From Pseudomonadales bacterium (GTDB lineage Bacteria; Pseudomonadota; Gammaproteobacteria; Pseudomonadales; Pseudohongiellaceae), in assembly GCA_024234325.1 (NCBI GenBank), contig JACKOJ010000004.1:248001-312000 (forward strand): a DNA stretch of 64,000 bases. The letters run 5' to 3'. Every line of letters starts with the position of its first letter. The stretch's first letter is position 1. Below, one piece after another: positions 25,766-35,058 of the stretch. A program made the translations under genes and the position numbers. A model generated the notes under the pieces. It saw only the letters and a program-made list of their open reading frames with translations. It had not been told where the DNA came from and did not search any database.

Positions 25766-27253
25766 TCATCTCTCTTCAGGTGTCTGTGTCGAAGCCTTGC
25801 GCCAGGCATAGTCCTGCCACAGCAGCATGACCACATAGGCCCGCCAGGGCCGCCAGGCCTGCGAACGCTGCTGCAATTGTTTCGGAGTCAATGCATCGCC
25901 ATCCTTCGCCGCCGCACGTAGCAGAATCAGATCGGCATCGGGAAATGCATCCGGGTCGCCCAGGGCACGCATGGCGATGTACTGTGCCGTCCACGGCCCA
26001 ATGCCGGGTATCTGCACGATACGGGCACAGAACTCCGCCGAATCCATGCTGCCATCGAAACGCAGTTCCCCATCTCGTACCGCGACCGCCAGCGCCTGGA
26101 TGGCCACAATCCGACGCGTGGTGATGCCCAAACCATCCAGCGATGCCTGCGCCAGCACCGCCGGAGAGGGAAACACCCGGTTCAGGGAATCGTCCGTGGC
26201 AGAGCCGTACGGAGTTCCAGTGGTCAGGGCCAGCCTGGACACCAGCGTCGTGGCACCTTTCACGGAGACCTGCTGCCCGATGATGGCCCGCACGGCCACC
26301 TCGAAGCCGTCCCAGGCCACGGGCACCCGAATGCCGGGATGACGCGCAACCGCATCGGCCAGAGACGCATCCTGTGCAAAGAAACTGTCAATATCTGCAG
26401 ATACCGCCTTGAGATCGAACATGATGCGCACACGCTCGACAACCTGCTGCAGATAGCGGGTATTTTCCAGTATCACCGTCAGCAGGACAGCATGAGCGTC
26501 AGAAAGAAAACGCAGATGAATCTCACCGGCCTCACCATTGCAGACAATCGTTCTGGAATAGGAATCTTCGGTGACATGCTCGACACCGGGAATCGCGCGG
26601 GTCGAAAGATACACCAGCATGATGCGCCAGTCGAAAGGCGGACGGTAATGCAGTCGAATCCGAATGCCATCCGGCACCTCTTCGCCCGCAATCTTTCCCT
26701 GCTTGCGCAGAGACAGCGGAGATCGCCCGTATACCTGCTGAAACACGGCGTTGAAGCGGCGCACACTGCTGAAGCCCGCGGCATAGCATATCTGCGCCAT
26801 CGACAGGCGGGTTTCGTCGATGAGATTCTTGGCAAAATGCAGACGCTGGGTATTGGCTACCGTCAGCGGCGACACGCCAAGATGCTGTTGAAACAGGCGC
26901 GTGAGATGACGCGGACCAATGCCGAGCTGCTGCGCCAGCTCGCCAACGCGTCCGTCCGCCAGCGCGCCCTGCGCGATCAGTTGCAGGGCACGGGAGACGG
27001 TATGCGAGGTGCCGAGCCAGGCGGGGGTACCGGGGGAAGACTCAGGGCGGCAACGCAGGCAGGGGCGAAACCCGGCCTCGGCGGCAGCGGCAGCCGTGGC
27101 ATACAGGCGAATGTTCTCCTTGCGGGGGATGCGCACGGGGCAGACGGGGCGACAGTAGATGCCGGTGGTGAGCACGCCGATGAAGAGGCGGCCGTCGTAA
27201 CGGGGGTCGCGCGCCTGGCGTGCCTGCTCGAAATCATCGGGGTCTAGTTGCAC
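25766..27253 (-). CDS. alkA: Ada-type regulator fused to AlkA 3-methyladenine DNA glycosylase
   Basis: 495 residues in three parts. Residues 1-80 are the Ada metal-binding domain with cysteines in YCRPVCPV and CLRC, where the first cysteine accepts a methyl group from DNA phosphotriesters. Residues about 85-190 are an AraC-type helix-turn-helix region (GPRHLTRLFQQHLGVSPL, SVRRFNAVFQQVYGRSP). Residues about 200-490 are AlkA, with an N-terminal domain and a helix-hairpin-helix GPD motif (QIPGIGPWTAQYIAMRAL) and the catalytic Asp in FPDADL. It probably senses methylation, activates its own operon and excises alkylated bases. ogt follows by 10 nt. Confidence 0.93.
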   Translation of the reverse strand: MQLDPDDFEQARQARDPRYDGRLFIGVLTTGIYCRPVCPVRIPRKENIRLYATAAAAAEAGFRPCLRCRPESSPGTPAWLGTSHTVSRALQLIAQGALADGRVGELAQQLGIGPRHLTRLFQQHLGVSPLTVANTQRLHFAKNLIDETRLSMAQICYAAGFSSVRRFNAVFQQVYGRSPLSLRKQGKIAGEEVPDGIRIRLHYRPPFDWRIMLVYLSTRAIPGVEHVTEDSYSRTIVCNGEAGEIHLRFLSDAHAVLLTVILENTRYLQQVVERVRIMFDLKAVSADIDSFFAQDASLADAVARHPGIRVPVAWDGFEVAVRAIIGQQVSVKGATTLVSRLALTTGTPYGSATDDSLNRVFPSPAVLAQASLDGLGITTRRIVAIQALAVAVRDGELRFDGSMDSAEFCARIVQIPGIGPWTAQYIAMRALGDPDAFPDADLILLRAAAKDGDALTPKQLQQRSQAWRPWRAYVVMLLWQDYAWRKASTQTPEER

Positions 27254-27378
27254 TGGGTGTGGCCTTCGTCTGTGTCCTCACTGATGCGCACAGTAGCACA
27301 GCCAACGAGCCAATTCTGGTCGTTTTCGGACATCATCAAAAAATGCGTTTAACTGCAAAGGGTCTCACGCTGCCAGCC

Positions 27379-27499
27379 GAGCCGCGCAGACAGTCCGGCC
27401 GCGACGGAGACGCCAAAAAGCGCACCTCCCTGTGCAGGCTCGGCGTGCGCCATCCGTGGCGCCCGACGCTCCGCTGCGTCCGGACTGTCTGCGCGGCTC
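27379..27499 (+). repeat. Multi-stem palindromic element E4 (first member of convergent pair 2)
   Basis: Perfect 20-nt outer arms at 27379-27398 and 27480-27499 (GAGCCGCGCAGAC at the outside). The core follows in plus orientation: GAGACGCC, hairpin 1 (GCAC-CTCCCT-GTGC), GGCTCGG, hairpin 2 (GCGCC-ATCCG-TGGCGC). It lies upstream of the Ada-AlkA gene and faces E5 across 74 nt. Confidence 0.85.
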
Positions 27500-27573
27500 T
27501 CAATGCAGTGCCAACAAAACGCACCATTGACTTCGATATCGAGTGAAATTGCCAATTCGATGGCGAAGATCCA

Positions 27574-27695
27574 GCCCGGAGAGGGAGTCACTGCCAGGCA
27601 GGACCGTAAAGCGCCAGGATGGCGCGCCCCCCGAGCCTGCACAGGGATGTGCGCATTTTGGCGTGTCCTGACTGGCAGTGACTCCCTCTTCGGGC
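27574..27695 (-). repeat. Multi-stem palindromic element E5 (second member of convergent pair 2)
   Basis: Outer arms 27574-27597 and 27672-27695 match over 24 nt with one mismatch (17 nt perfect, GAGGGAGTCACTG...). On the minus strand the core reads GGACACGCC, hairpin 1 (GCAC-ATCCCT-GTGC), GGCTCGG, hairpin 2 (GCGCC-ATCC-TGGCGC). Both hairpin stems match E4, while the outer arms do not. It lies just beyond the stop of the quinoprotein dehydrogenase. Confidence 0.85.
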
Positions 27696-27788
27696 GACCT
27701 GCGAAGCTCCCAAATCTGGAACCAGTAAATGACAAAGGGCAGCTCTCTTGCGAAAGCTACCCTCTTGGGTCATGCGAAGCGTTCGCTC

Positions 27789-29990
27789 TTACTGGAGCGG
27801 GGCCGTCTGTTGAGCGCCGCCCGCTTCCTTGTCCGCGTTGGCGCGGGAGATGATGTAGTGACGGATTGCGTCCGGATCGCTCGGCTGCAACGTGCCTTCG
27901 AAAGACACCATGCCGCCGGATTCCAGTTCGCCACCCAACACAACGGAATCAAACATCTCCTGGCTGTACAGACGCTGGCTGTAGCGCAGGTCCGGGAAGG
28001 TTTCGCGGCTCGCGCTCACCGCCGCCGGGCCATGGCAGACACTGCAGAAGCGACCGTAGATCTGTTCGCCCTGGGCGACCGTCTCGAAGTCTGCCGTCAG
28101 CGGTGGCGGATTCAGTTCGTCCGCTTCCGTGACTTCCTGGCTGATTTCCGTCGGCAGGCGGGCCGTGCCGCCGCGCTTGAAGACCAGCATGCGGGAGTTG
28201 TTGGTGGAGGCACGAGTGGTGGAGCCGATGGCGCCTGCGCCCTCGGTCGGCAGCGCCCGCCCGCCCACCAGCACGGCCACGTACTGCTCGCCGTCCACGG
28301 TGTAGGTCATCGGAGCCGCCACGGTCATGGCCTGGGTCGGCGCTGTCCACAGCAGTTCGCCCGTGGTGTCACGGTAGGCATTGAATTCCCCAGAGGCATT
28401 GCCCTGGAACACCAGGCCGCCTGCGGTACTCAGCACCCCGGCTGCATCGGTGGTGACCACCTTGGGCACACGCCACACTTCACGCTGCGCCACCGGATCC
28501 CAGGCCAGCAGATAGGCGGAACGCTTGGGCGCGTTTTCGCCTGCTGCCATCACCAGGGCGCCACCGGCCGCGAAATCCGTCCCCGTGTTCCAGCCACGCT
28601 GGGAAGTGACGAATTCGGTCTCGGCCACGTAGCCCATGAACTGCTCGGTAGCAGGCATGTAGACCAGTTGCGTGTTGTGACTAAAGGACATCGGGTGCCA
28701 GTTGTGGCCTCCCTGCGGCCCGGGAGACACAATCATGGGAATGCTGGTCTCGTTGTAGCGGGCCTCGGGAATCTCCACAGGACGGTCTGTCTCCAGATCG
28801 ATGTGCGAAGCCCAGGTGGCCGGTACAAATTTCTCTGCGGTGATGAGCTGCCCGGTTGCGGCATCCATCACGTAGAAGAAACCGTTTTTCGGCGCCTGCA
28901 TCACCACCCGGCGGGGCTGACCGTCGATCTCCAGTGTCGCCACCATGATGTGGGCGGTCGCCGTGTAGTCCCAGGTCTCGCCCGGGGTGGTCTGATAGTG
29001 CCAGCGGTAGGTGCCATCATCCGGGTTCAGCGCCACGATGGACGACAGGAACAGGTTATCGCCGCCGCCCGGGCTGCGCAGGCTCTGGTTCCACGGAGAC
29101 CCGTTGCCCACGCCGATATAGAGCAGGTTCAGATCGGGATCATAGGCCATGCCATCCCATACGGTGCCGCCACCACCCAGACGCCACCACTCCCCGTTCC
29201 AGGTTTCGGCAGCCATTTCCAGTTCCGGTTGCTCGAAGCCATCCGCCGGGTTGCCGGGCACGGTGTAATAGCGCCACAGTTGCTCGCCGGTATGCGCGTC
29301 ATAGGCGGTGATGTAACCGCGCACGCCGTATTCAGCGCCACCGTTGCCGATGATGACCTGCCCCTTCACGATGCGCGGTGCGCCGGTGATGGTGTAAGGC
29401 AGCGATTCGTCCACGGTCATCTGGCTCCACACTTCCTCACCGGTCTTGGAGTCAATTGCGATCAGGCGACCGTCAATGGTGCCGACAAAGACCTTGCCCT
29501 CCCACACGGCCACACCACGGTTCACCACGTCACAGCAGGCATCCACGCCCTTGGCCGGGTCCACACCGGGATCGTAGGCCCACAGGGGACGGCCAGTGCG
29601 CACATCAAAGGCCTTCACATGGCTCCACGCGGTGCTGACATACATGGCACCATCCACCACCACAGGGGTGGCTTCCTGCATACGGCTGGTGTCGATGTCG
29701 GCATACCAGGCCAGACTGAGCTCGCCGACATTCTCGGTATTGATCTGGGTCAGCGGGCTGAAACGCTGTTCGCCATAGTCACGCCCCACGGTCATCCAGG
29801 CCCCGGGTTCCTGATCCGTGTCGATGATGCGCTGGGCATTCACGGCGGCGCTGTAGGGCACCACGACGGGGGGCAATGCACTTGTGTCGGGGGTGGAATT
29901 CGCAGGGGGGTTATCGCTGGCGGGGCTGCACGCCACCAGCAATGCGGCAGCAGCCAGGGTCGTCATCTGCGGAACAATGAATCTCATCAT
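27789..29990 (-). CDS. PQQ-dependent quinohemoprotein alcohol dehydrogenase, lipoprotein
   Basis: 733 residues. A lipoprotein signal (LLVACSPAS) anchors it on the periplasmic side. Residues about 50-600 are the eight-bladed PQQ propeller, with the vicinal cysteine pair C152-C153 (DACCDVV) that stacks over PQQ and repeated tryptophan docking motifs. The C-terminal domain is a cytochrome c with one haem site CSVCH (C649, C652, H653) and a distal Met candidate in GGMVSFEG. Family members oxidise primary alcohols or related compounds and pass electrons to the respiratory chain. No pqq synthesis genes are in the window. It stands alone on the minus strand. Confidence 0.92.
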   Translation of the reverse strand: MMRFIVPQMTTLAAAALLVACSPASDNPPANSTPDTSALPPVVVPYSAAVNAQRIIDTDQEPGAWMTVGRDYGEQRFSPLTQINTENVGELSLAWYADIDTSRMQEATPVVVDGAMYVSTAWSHVKAFDVRTGRPLWAYDPGVDPAKGVDACCDVVNRGVAVWEGKVFVGTIDGRLIAIDSKTGEEVWSQMTVDESLPYTITGAPRIVKGQVIIGNGGAEYGVRGYITAYDAHTGEQLWRYYTVPGNPADGFEQPELEMAAETWNGEWWRLGGGGTVWDGMAYDPDLNLLYIGVGNGSPWNQSLRSPGGGDNLFLSSIVALNPDDGTYRWHYQTTPGETWDYTATAHIMVATLEIDGQPRRVVMQAPKNGFFYVMDAATGQLITAEKFVPATWASHIDLETDRPVEIPEARYNETSIPMIVSPGPQGGHNWHPMSFSHNTQLVYMPATEQFMGYVAETEFVTSQRGWNTGTDFAAGGALVMAAGENAPKRSAYLLAWDPVAQREVWRVPKVVTTDAAGVLSTAGGLVFQGNASGEFNAYRDTTGELLWTAPTQAMTVAAPMTYTVDGEQYVAVLVGGRALPTEGAGAIGSTTRASTNNSRMLVFKRGGTARLPTEISQEVTEADELNPPPLTADFETVAQGEQIYGRFCSVCHGPAAVSASRETFPDLRYSQRLYSQEMFDSVVLGGELESGGMVSFEGTLQPSDPDAIRHYIISRANADKEAGGAQQTAPLQ

Positions 29991-30532
29991 CCTCTCCTTT
30001 TATAATTTCCTTGTGAATGGTCCATTGCCTGTCTGGCGACAACCGCCCGGCATGTCCTGCCGGGTGGCCATCCCCCCTCCGAAGACGGGCAGAAAACCTG
30101 TGCGCCGACACCCCAGGTGCCGGTCGCGAATCGAATGTAGCACAAGCCTTCGGCGCAAGCATGCAAACTCGCTCGTCGCCGAGGCCATCATCTTCGGGCC
30201 TGATGCAGCCCGCAAAATGAGCCGACGATCTTACCCGAAACCTGCTGACCAGGAGTACCGCAGCTCACGTCAAATACGGCGAATGCTGCCTTTTTTATAG
30301 CTCAGTGGAGCACCGGTAGTGTATAGTTCACGCCCGGTTTCCCGTCGAAATTCAAGCGCCTGCGATTGCACCCGGTTGTCCCGGGAATGAACGCCCCGGA
30401 CTTCGGTATGACGCAAAATGGCGACAGGATCACCGTCGACGCATGGCGTCCCGAATTACAATAGCAGCCTCATGACCGGGCAACGCCCACTCGCACCCCG
30501 GTCTTTCAGCGAAACAAACGGGTGATGGCACG
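29991..30532. other. Intergenic region upstream of the PQQ dehydrogenase and corA
   Basis: A divergent promoter region of more than 500 nt. It holds a hairpin at about 30041-30068 (CCGCCCGGC and GCCGGGTGG arms around ATGTCCT). Around 30299-30350 there is a short tRNA-like string (TATAGCTCAGTGG) without a matching acceptor stem. No gene could be supported and no member of the palindromic family is present. Confidence 0.4.
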
Positions 30533-31486
30533 ATGCTCAACATCTACGATCTCAACAAGGACCAGTACCTCGTCGCCCGCACCGACGACGCCGACGCCAC
30601 GCCGCTGACCCAGGCCCTGTGGCTCGACCTCGTCGACCCGAGCGACGACGAGCGCCATCTGGTCGAGATCCAGAACCGTCAAACCCTGCCCGACACCGAA
30701 GACGTGGAAGAGATCGAGGCCAGTGCGCGTTCCTACCAGGACGAGGCCGGTGGCCTGCACATTCACTCCATGTTCCTGCACCATGTGGAAGACCGCCCGC
30801 GCAACACGACTGTTGCATTCACGCTGAGCGGCGACCAGCTCATTACCCTGCGCGAACGGGAAATTCCCGCCTTCCGCCTGCTGCGCATGCGCGCCAAGCG
30901 CCAGAAAGGTCTGGCACACGACAGCATCGCCATTCTGCTGGCGCTGTTCGAGATCAAGATCGACGACCTGGCGGACACGCTGGAAGAGGTTTACACGGGG
31001 CTGGAGCACACCAGCAATCTGGTGCTGGAAGACGGCGACGGCAATATCGAGGACGCCATTGACGAGCTGGCCCGCCACGAAGACACCAACGGCAAGGTAC
31101 GCCTGTGCCTGATGGATACCCAGCGCGCCCTGACCTTCCTGCTGCGCCACGGCAAACTGGCGCCGGACCATGCGGAAACGGCACGCGAGCTGCTGCGCGA
31201 CATCGAATCCCTGCTGCCGCACAACAGTTTCGTATTCGACAAGGTGAACTTCCTGATGGATGCAGCGCAGGGCTTCATCAATATCGAACAGAACCAGATC
31301 ATCAAGATCTTCTCCATCGCAGCAGTGGTCTTCCTGCCGCCGACACTGGTAGCCAGCGCCTACGGCATGAACTTTGAATTCATGCCGGAACTGGACTGGC
31401 TGCTGGGCTACCCCTGGGCCATCGGTCTGATGATTCTCTCGGGCATCGCGCCCTACTGGTACTTCAAGCGCAAGGGCTGGCTGTAA
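30533..31486 (+). CDS. corA: CorA-family divalent cation transporter
   Basis: 317 residues. A soluble N-terminal domain and a long helical stalk are followed by two C-terminal membrane helices. The first ends in the selectivity motif YGMNF near residue 281, and the protein ends in a basic KRKGW tail. CorA channels carry Mg2+, Co2+ or Ni2+ inward; the related ZntB proteins move zinc. The periplasmic loop FEFMPELDW between the helices resembles the CorA type (MNFEFMPEL). The ATG at 30533 is preceded by a weak ribosome binding site. Confidence 0.92.
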   Translation: MLNIYDLNKDQYLVARTDDADATPLTQALWLDLVDPSDDERHLVEIQNRQTLPDTEDVEEIEASARSYQDEAGGLHIHSMFLHHVEDRPRNTTVAFTLSGDQLITLREREIPAFRLLRMRAKRQKGLAHDSIAILLALFEIKIDDLADTLEEVYTGLEHTSNLVLEDGDGNIEDAIDELARHEDTNGKVRLCLMDTQRALTFLLRHGKLAPDHAETARELLRDIESLLPHNSFVFDKVNFLMDAAQGFINIEQNQIIKIFSIAAVVFLPPTLVASAYGMNFEFMPELDWLLGYPWAIGLMILSGIAPYWYFKRKGWL

Positions 31487-31522
31487 GCTTGAGCGCCTTT
31501 GGCCTTTTCAAGGAGTCCGTCA

Positions 31523-32140
31523 ATGCTCAAGTTCTACTACGCCCCCAAGACCTGCGCCCTCGCCGTTCACCTGGCACTGGAGCACATCGGCGCGCCCTAT
31601 GAGGCCATCGTGCTCGACTTCAGCCAGCAGGCGCAGCGCTCCCCCGAGTACCTGCACATCAATCCCAAAGGGCGAGTGCCAGCGCTGGTGACCGAGGACG
31701 GGTTTCTGAGTGAAACCCCTGCCCTGCTGCTGTATCTGTGCCAGCGCTTTCCCGAGGCGAATCTGGCACCGCTGGGCAGCATTTTTGCCACTGCCGAGAT
31801 GCAGGCCTTCAACAATTATCTGTGTGCCACCGTGCACGTTGCACACGCCCACCGGGTGCGCGGCACGCGCTGGGCGGATGATCCGATCGCCATCGACGAC
31901 ATGAAGAAGAAAGTGCCCCAGTCCATGGGCGAGGCCATGGCCCTGATTGAACACGGCATGCTGAAGGGGCCGTGGGTGATGGGAGAACAGTACACGGTGG
32001 CAGACATGTATCTGTTCACCATTGCCAACTGGCTGGAGGGGGACAGCGTGGACATCAGCAAGCTGCCCCGAGTGATTGAACACCGGGAACGCATGAAGCA
32101 GAACCCGGCGGTTCAACGCATCTGGCCGCTTTACGCCTGA
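31523..32140 (+). CDS. Glutathione S-transferase family protein
   Basis: 205 residues from ATG 31523 with AAGGAG upstream; an earlier ATG at 31499 has none. The N-terminal thioredoxin-like domain (LKFYYAPKTCALAVHLALEH) has the conserved cis-Pro region GRVPALV and the glutathione-binding SETPALLLYL. The C-terminal domain is helical, with the N-capping motif YTVADMYLFT. The PKTCALAVH start is typical of beta-class bacterial GSTs. It follows corA by 36 nt on the same strand; substrate unknown. Confidence 0.9.
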   Translation: MLKFYYAPKTCALAVHLALEHIGAPYEAIVLDFSQQAQRSPEYLHINPKGRVPALVTEDGFLSETPALLLYLCQRFPEANLAPLGSIFATAEMQAFNNYLCATVHVAHAHRVRGTRWADDPIAIDDMKKKVPQSMGEAMALIEHGMLKGPWVMGEQYTVADMYLFTIANWLEGDSVDISKLPRVIEHRERMKQNPAVQRIWPLYA

Positions 32141-32147
32141 TAACCCG

Positions 32148-33860
32148 TCAGGCGTCGGCGATCCGGCGCCAGTTCTGCGCCAGATGTTCTGCGGTACGCC
32201 AGGCCAGCGCCTGCGCCGTCAGCGTCGGATTGCGGGCGCCGCTGGTACCCATCACCGACGCGCCAAGCACGCCCAGGTTCGGCACCTCGTGGGCAAACCC
32301 TGTGCTGTCCACTACATTGGTCCGCGGATTGTTCCCCATGCGCGTGCCGCCATAGGCGTGCGTTGAAGGCCCCATGGAGCGCCCGAGTCCGCTGCGCAGA
32401 ATCTCCACCGCACCAGCCTCCCGGAACCACTGTTCCATCTTGTCCTGGGTAAACGCCGCAATCTTCAGCTCGTTCTCCTTGTACTCCGCCGTGATGCGGA
32501 TAACGGGAACTCCCAGTCGATCCTTCACCGTGGGGTCGAGGTCGAGGTAATTGCTCTCGTAGGGCAGTGTCGTCTTCTGGATATAGGAGCTGTTGGTACG
32601 ATCGGCGTTCTGCATGATGAAGGCCTTCCAGTCACTGCCCCATCCCGGTGCCTTGCCAAAGGTGCTCATGCGGGCAGCAGACATCGGGCGACGGTTGGTG
32701 TGCACCCAGAGGTTGCCCCCGCCGATGAAATCAACATCGCTGTGATCAAAATTGTCGTCCGCCCAGTTGTCGATGGCCACGCCCTGCGCGGGCAGTCCGT
32801 ACCAGTTGTGCAGATTGTGCGGGAACAGCGCCGTAACGGGCGCCCCTTGATGGTGACTGAAGTAATGCCGCCCCACCTGGCCGCTGTTGTTCGCCAGACC
32901 GTTCGGGAAGTCCCCCGACTTGGAGAGCAGCAGAATGCGCGAGTTCTCGTAGGTATGCGAGGCCAGCAGCACCACATCGGCCGGCTGGAAAATCGTTTCA
33001 TTGCCGCGCTGATACTGCACGCCTTTGGCGCGCCCGTTGCTGTCGGTCACGATCTCCATCACCCGGGCATGGGTTACGACGTCGAGCAGACCGCTCTTCA
33101 TGGCCTCGGGAATCGTGGTCACTGCCGTGGAACTTTTCGCTGACACGTGGCAGCCGCCGCGATCACAGAAACCATGGTAAAGGCAGCCCGGGCGTGTCCC
33201 GTAGACCTGGGACGCAATCGCAGCAGGCCCCTGGAAGGGATGCCAGCCCAGGCGTCTGGCGGCGTCCGACATCATGTCGGTGAAGCCGGAGCTGCGCAGC
33301 GGTGGCATCGGATACTCCCGCGCCCGCGGCCCCTCGAAAATATTGCCTGCGGAGTTCAATCTGCCCTGCACGTTCCCCGCAATACCGGAGACGCCCAACG
33401 CGTATTCCACCTTGTCGTAGAAGGGTTCCAGATCTTCCAGGGCGAACGGCCAGTCTTCCACGGTGGAACCGGCAGGCAGACGATTGGCCCCGTAGCGCCG
33501 CGTCGTCTCGCTGACCACCTTGAAGTCCCAGGGATTGAGCCGCCAGCTCTGTGCCCAGTAATGCAGGGAGGTTCCTCCCACCGCGTTCATCATGGGGTGG
33601 CCACTGGCCTGCGTGGCAGCCTCGGATTCGTTCGCCCGGCTGGTCGGCACTTCGTGATTGGCCTTCTGCACGGACTGCGGCCAGTCGCGGGTGTTGTTGC
33701 GCAGTTCGTCCGGCGCAAAGTCGCGTGTGCTGAGCCAGCTTCCGGCTTCCAGCCCTACCACTCGCAGGCCAGCGCTGACCAGTGGCAGCACGGCAACGCC
33801 GCCCACTGCACCAAGGCCAATGACCACAACATCTGTCTTCTGCATTTCGGTCGCCATCAT
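32148..33860 (-). CDS. GMC-family FAD-dependent oxidoreductase (large subunit)
   Basis: 570 residues. The N-terminal FAD-binding motif VVVIGLGAVGGVAV and the glucose-methanol-choline fold are followed by the C-terminal substrate domain with STHAYGGTRMG and NPTLTAQALAWRTAEHL. The arrangement with a Tat-exported small subunit directly upstream (ATGA overlap) matches membrane-bound sugar/alcohol dehydrogenases such as gluconate 2-dehydrogenase and FAD-dependent sorbitol dehydrogenase, where the FAD subunit is carried across the membrane by its partner. No signal peptide is visible on this chain. No cytochrome c subunit follows, so the electron acceptor is unclear. Confidence 0.9.
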   Translation of the reverse strand: MMATEMQKTDVVVIGLGAVGGVAVLPLVSAGLRVVGLEAGSWLSTRDFAPDELRNNTRDWPQSVQKANHEVPTSRANESEAATQASGHPMMNAVGGTSLHYWAQSWRLNPWDFKVVSETTRRYGANRLPAGSTVEDWPFALEDLEPFYDKVEYALGVSGIAGNVQGRLNSAGNIFEGPRAREYPMPPLRSSGFTDMMSDAARRLGWHPFQGPAAIASQVYGTRPGCLYHGFCDRGGCHVSAKSSTAVTTIPEAMKSGLLDVVTHARVMEIVTDSNGRAKGVQYQRGNETIFQPADVVLLASHTYENSRILLLSKSGDFPNGLANNSGQVGRHYFSHHQGAPVTALFPHNLHNWYGLPAQGVAIDNWADDNFDHSDVDFIGGGNLWVHTNRRPMSAARMSTFGKAPGWGSDWKAFIMQNADRTNSSYIQKTTLPYESNYLDLDPTVKDRLGVPVIRITAEYKENELKIAAFTQDKMEQWFREAGAVEILRSGLGRSMGPSTHAYGGTRMGNNPRTNVVDSTGFAHEVPNLGVLGASVMGTSGARNPTLTAQALAWRTAEHLAQNWRRIADA

Positions 33861-34567
33861 GCACCTCCCACCGGGTCTTTGGTGAAATGAGGCAGGTCAT
33901 ACGCGGACTGCCGCGACGGCGCCAGATTCTCTTCATTCCTCACATCGTCGGGCGAGGCGCCCATGCGCACCCCCGGATAGCCCAGCATGTCCCAGCCTAT
34001 GTAGTCCCGGTTGCCACCGTAATAGGGATCACTGAAAGTGCCGTCGATGGTGTGATTGCGCACCATGGAAAAGAAGCTGGAGCCACTGCCCTCAAAGCCG
34101 CCAATCTCGTTGCTCTCAACAGCTTTCAACAGGGTGTCCTGCTGTGCCGGTGTCAGCAAATGGAAGGGCGTGCCGTGTTGTGCCTGCGCTGCGGTGTCGA
34201 TCGCCAGAAGACCGATGGCATAGGTATTGCGCTGGCTGGCGAGGTATCCTGCCAGGGCATGATCAATGAACTGGATGGCACGGGCTTCCCGGGCACCGGG
34301 ACCGTTGCCGTCAGAGGGCAGAATACGATCCAGCACGGCATCAAGTGTCTCACTCTCTGCGGCGGTCAGGGTTTCAAAGGCCTCGCGAACGGGGATGCTA
34401 TTGCTGCCACCCGGTCTGGAGCCGGAAGCGGCGTTCGCCAGCGGAGCGGACGACCCCAGGGCAACGGCGCCGACAACGCCAGCCTGTTTCAGAAGCGCGC
34501 GACGTGAGAACCGTGGCGCTGTGGACGGATCGGAAGTGTTCCGGGTGCTGTTCTTATTATTGGCCAT
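33857..34567 (-). CDS. Gluconate 2-dehydrogenase subunit 3-like protein with Tat signal
   Basis: 236 residues from ATG 34567; a frame start at 34606 adds non-signal residues. The N-terminus RFSRRALLKQAGVVGAVALG is a twin-arginine signal. The mature part matches the small subunit (DUF1800-unrelated, gluconate_2-dh3 type) of GMC dehydrogenases: TLTAAESETLDAVLDRILPSD followed by an Arg/Phe-rich helical domain. It probably pairs with the FAD subunit encoded immediately downstream and carries the complex through the Tat pathway. The start codon of the downstream gene overlaps its stop. Confidence 0.88.
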   Translation of the reverse strand: MANNKNSTRNTSDPSTAPRFSRRALLKQAGVVGAVALGSSAPLANAASGSRPGGSNSIPVREAFETLTAAESETLDAVLDRILPSDGNGPGAREARAIQFIDHALAGYLASQRNTYAIGLLAIDTAAQAQHGTPFHLLTPAQQDTLLKAVESNEIGGFEGSGSSFFSMVRNHTIDGTFSDPYYGGNRDYIGWDMLGYPGVRMGASPDDVRNEENLAPSRQSAYDLPHFTKDPVGGA

Positions 34568-34632
34568 ACTCGCCCCCACTGGATAATGGTGGAGGGAGCG
34601 TAGCAAACAACACCCGGATGTGTATAGCGCCT

Positions 34633-34845
34633 CTACAGGGCGATGCGACTGGGGTGACGGGCGAGAATGGAAACGTCGCCCCAGAGGATCATCGCCTCTT
34701 CACCCGCCGACAACTGGTCGACCGGATAGAGCCCGTCAAAAGCCTCCCGCTGTTCCGCCTCGCGGACGCGCAGATCCAGAGAAACGCTTACTGTTTGGGA
34801 AAACGCAGCGGAACTGCTCCCGGATTCACTCGATTGGGTCAGCAT
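34633..34845 (-). CDS. Small hypothetical protein with a strong ribosome binding site
   Basis: 70 residues beginning MLTQSSESG. A near-perfect AGGAGG lies 6 nt before the ATG at 34845, which is the main support for translation. Sequence: a Ser-rich start, then VSVSLDLRVREAEQREAFDG and a C-terminal segment with no membrane helix. I recognise no family. It is 65 nt upstream of the Tat-subunit gene on the same strand and may be the first gene of that transcript. Confidence 0.5.
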   Translation of the reverse strand: MLTQSSESGSSSAAFSQTVSVSLDLRVREAEQREAFDGLYPVDQLSAGEEAMILWGDVSILARHPSRIAL

Positions 34846-35058
34846 GAACAACCTCCTTCTTCTAACACAGGCTCTATCTGATCGTAGGGCCTACTATGCA
34901 GGGCAATTGTGGCAAGCTGATGCAAGGATTCGGGCAGATTGTGATTTTTGCGATGAATCCCCGGTCCGGGCTTCAGAGGCACCGGCTTCCGCTGGGAAGC
35001 CGATTGCAGTAGGATTCCGCAAACATCCACAAGCAATAACAACAACAGGATTTCCCCG

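Noticed and set aside
27729..30005. Very long open frame (758 codons) antisense to the PQQ dehydrogenase
   Set aside because: It mirrors a high-GC coding gene; the product is His/Gly/Arg-rich and unlike any protein, while the minus strand gives a complete quinoprotein.
30299..30375. tRNA-like string (TATAGCTCAGTGG, later GTCGAAATTCAAGC) downstream of a T run
   Set aside because: No acceptor stem pairs, the D loop is too short and no anticodon arm of proper length can be drawn. Chance similarity or an ancient remnant.
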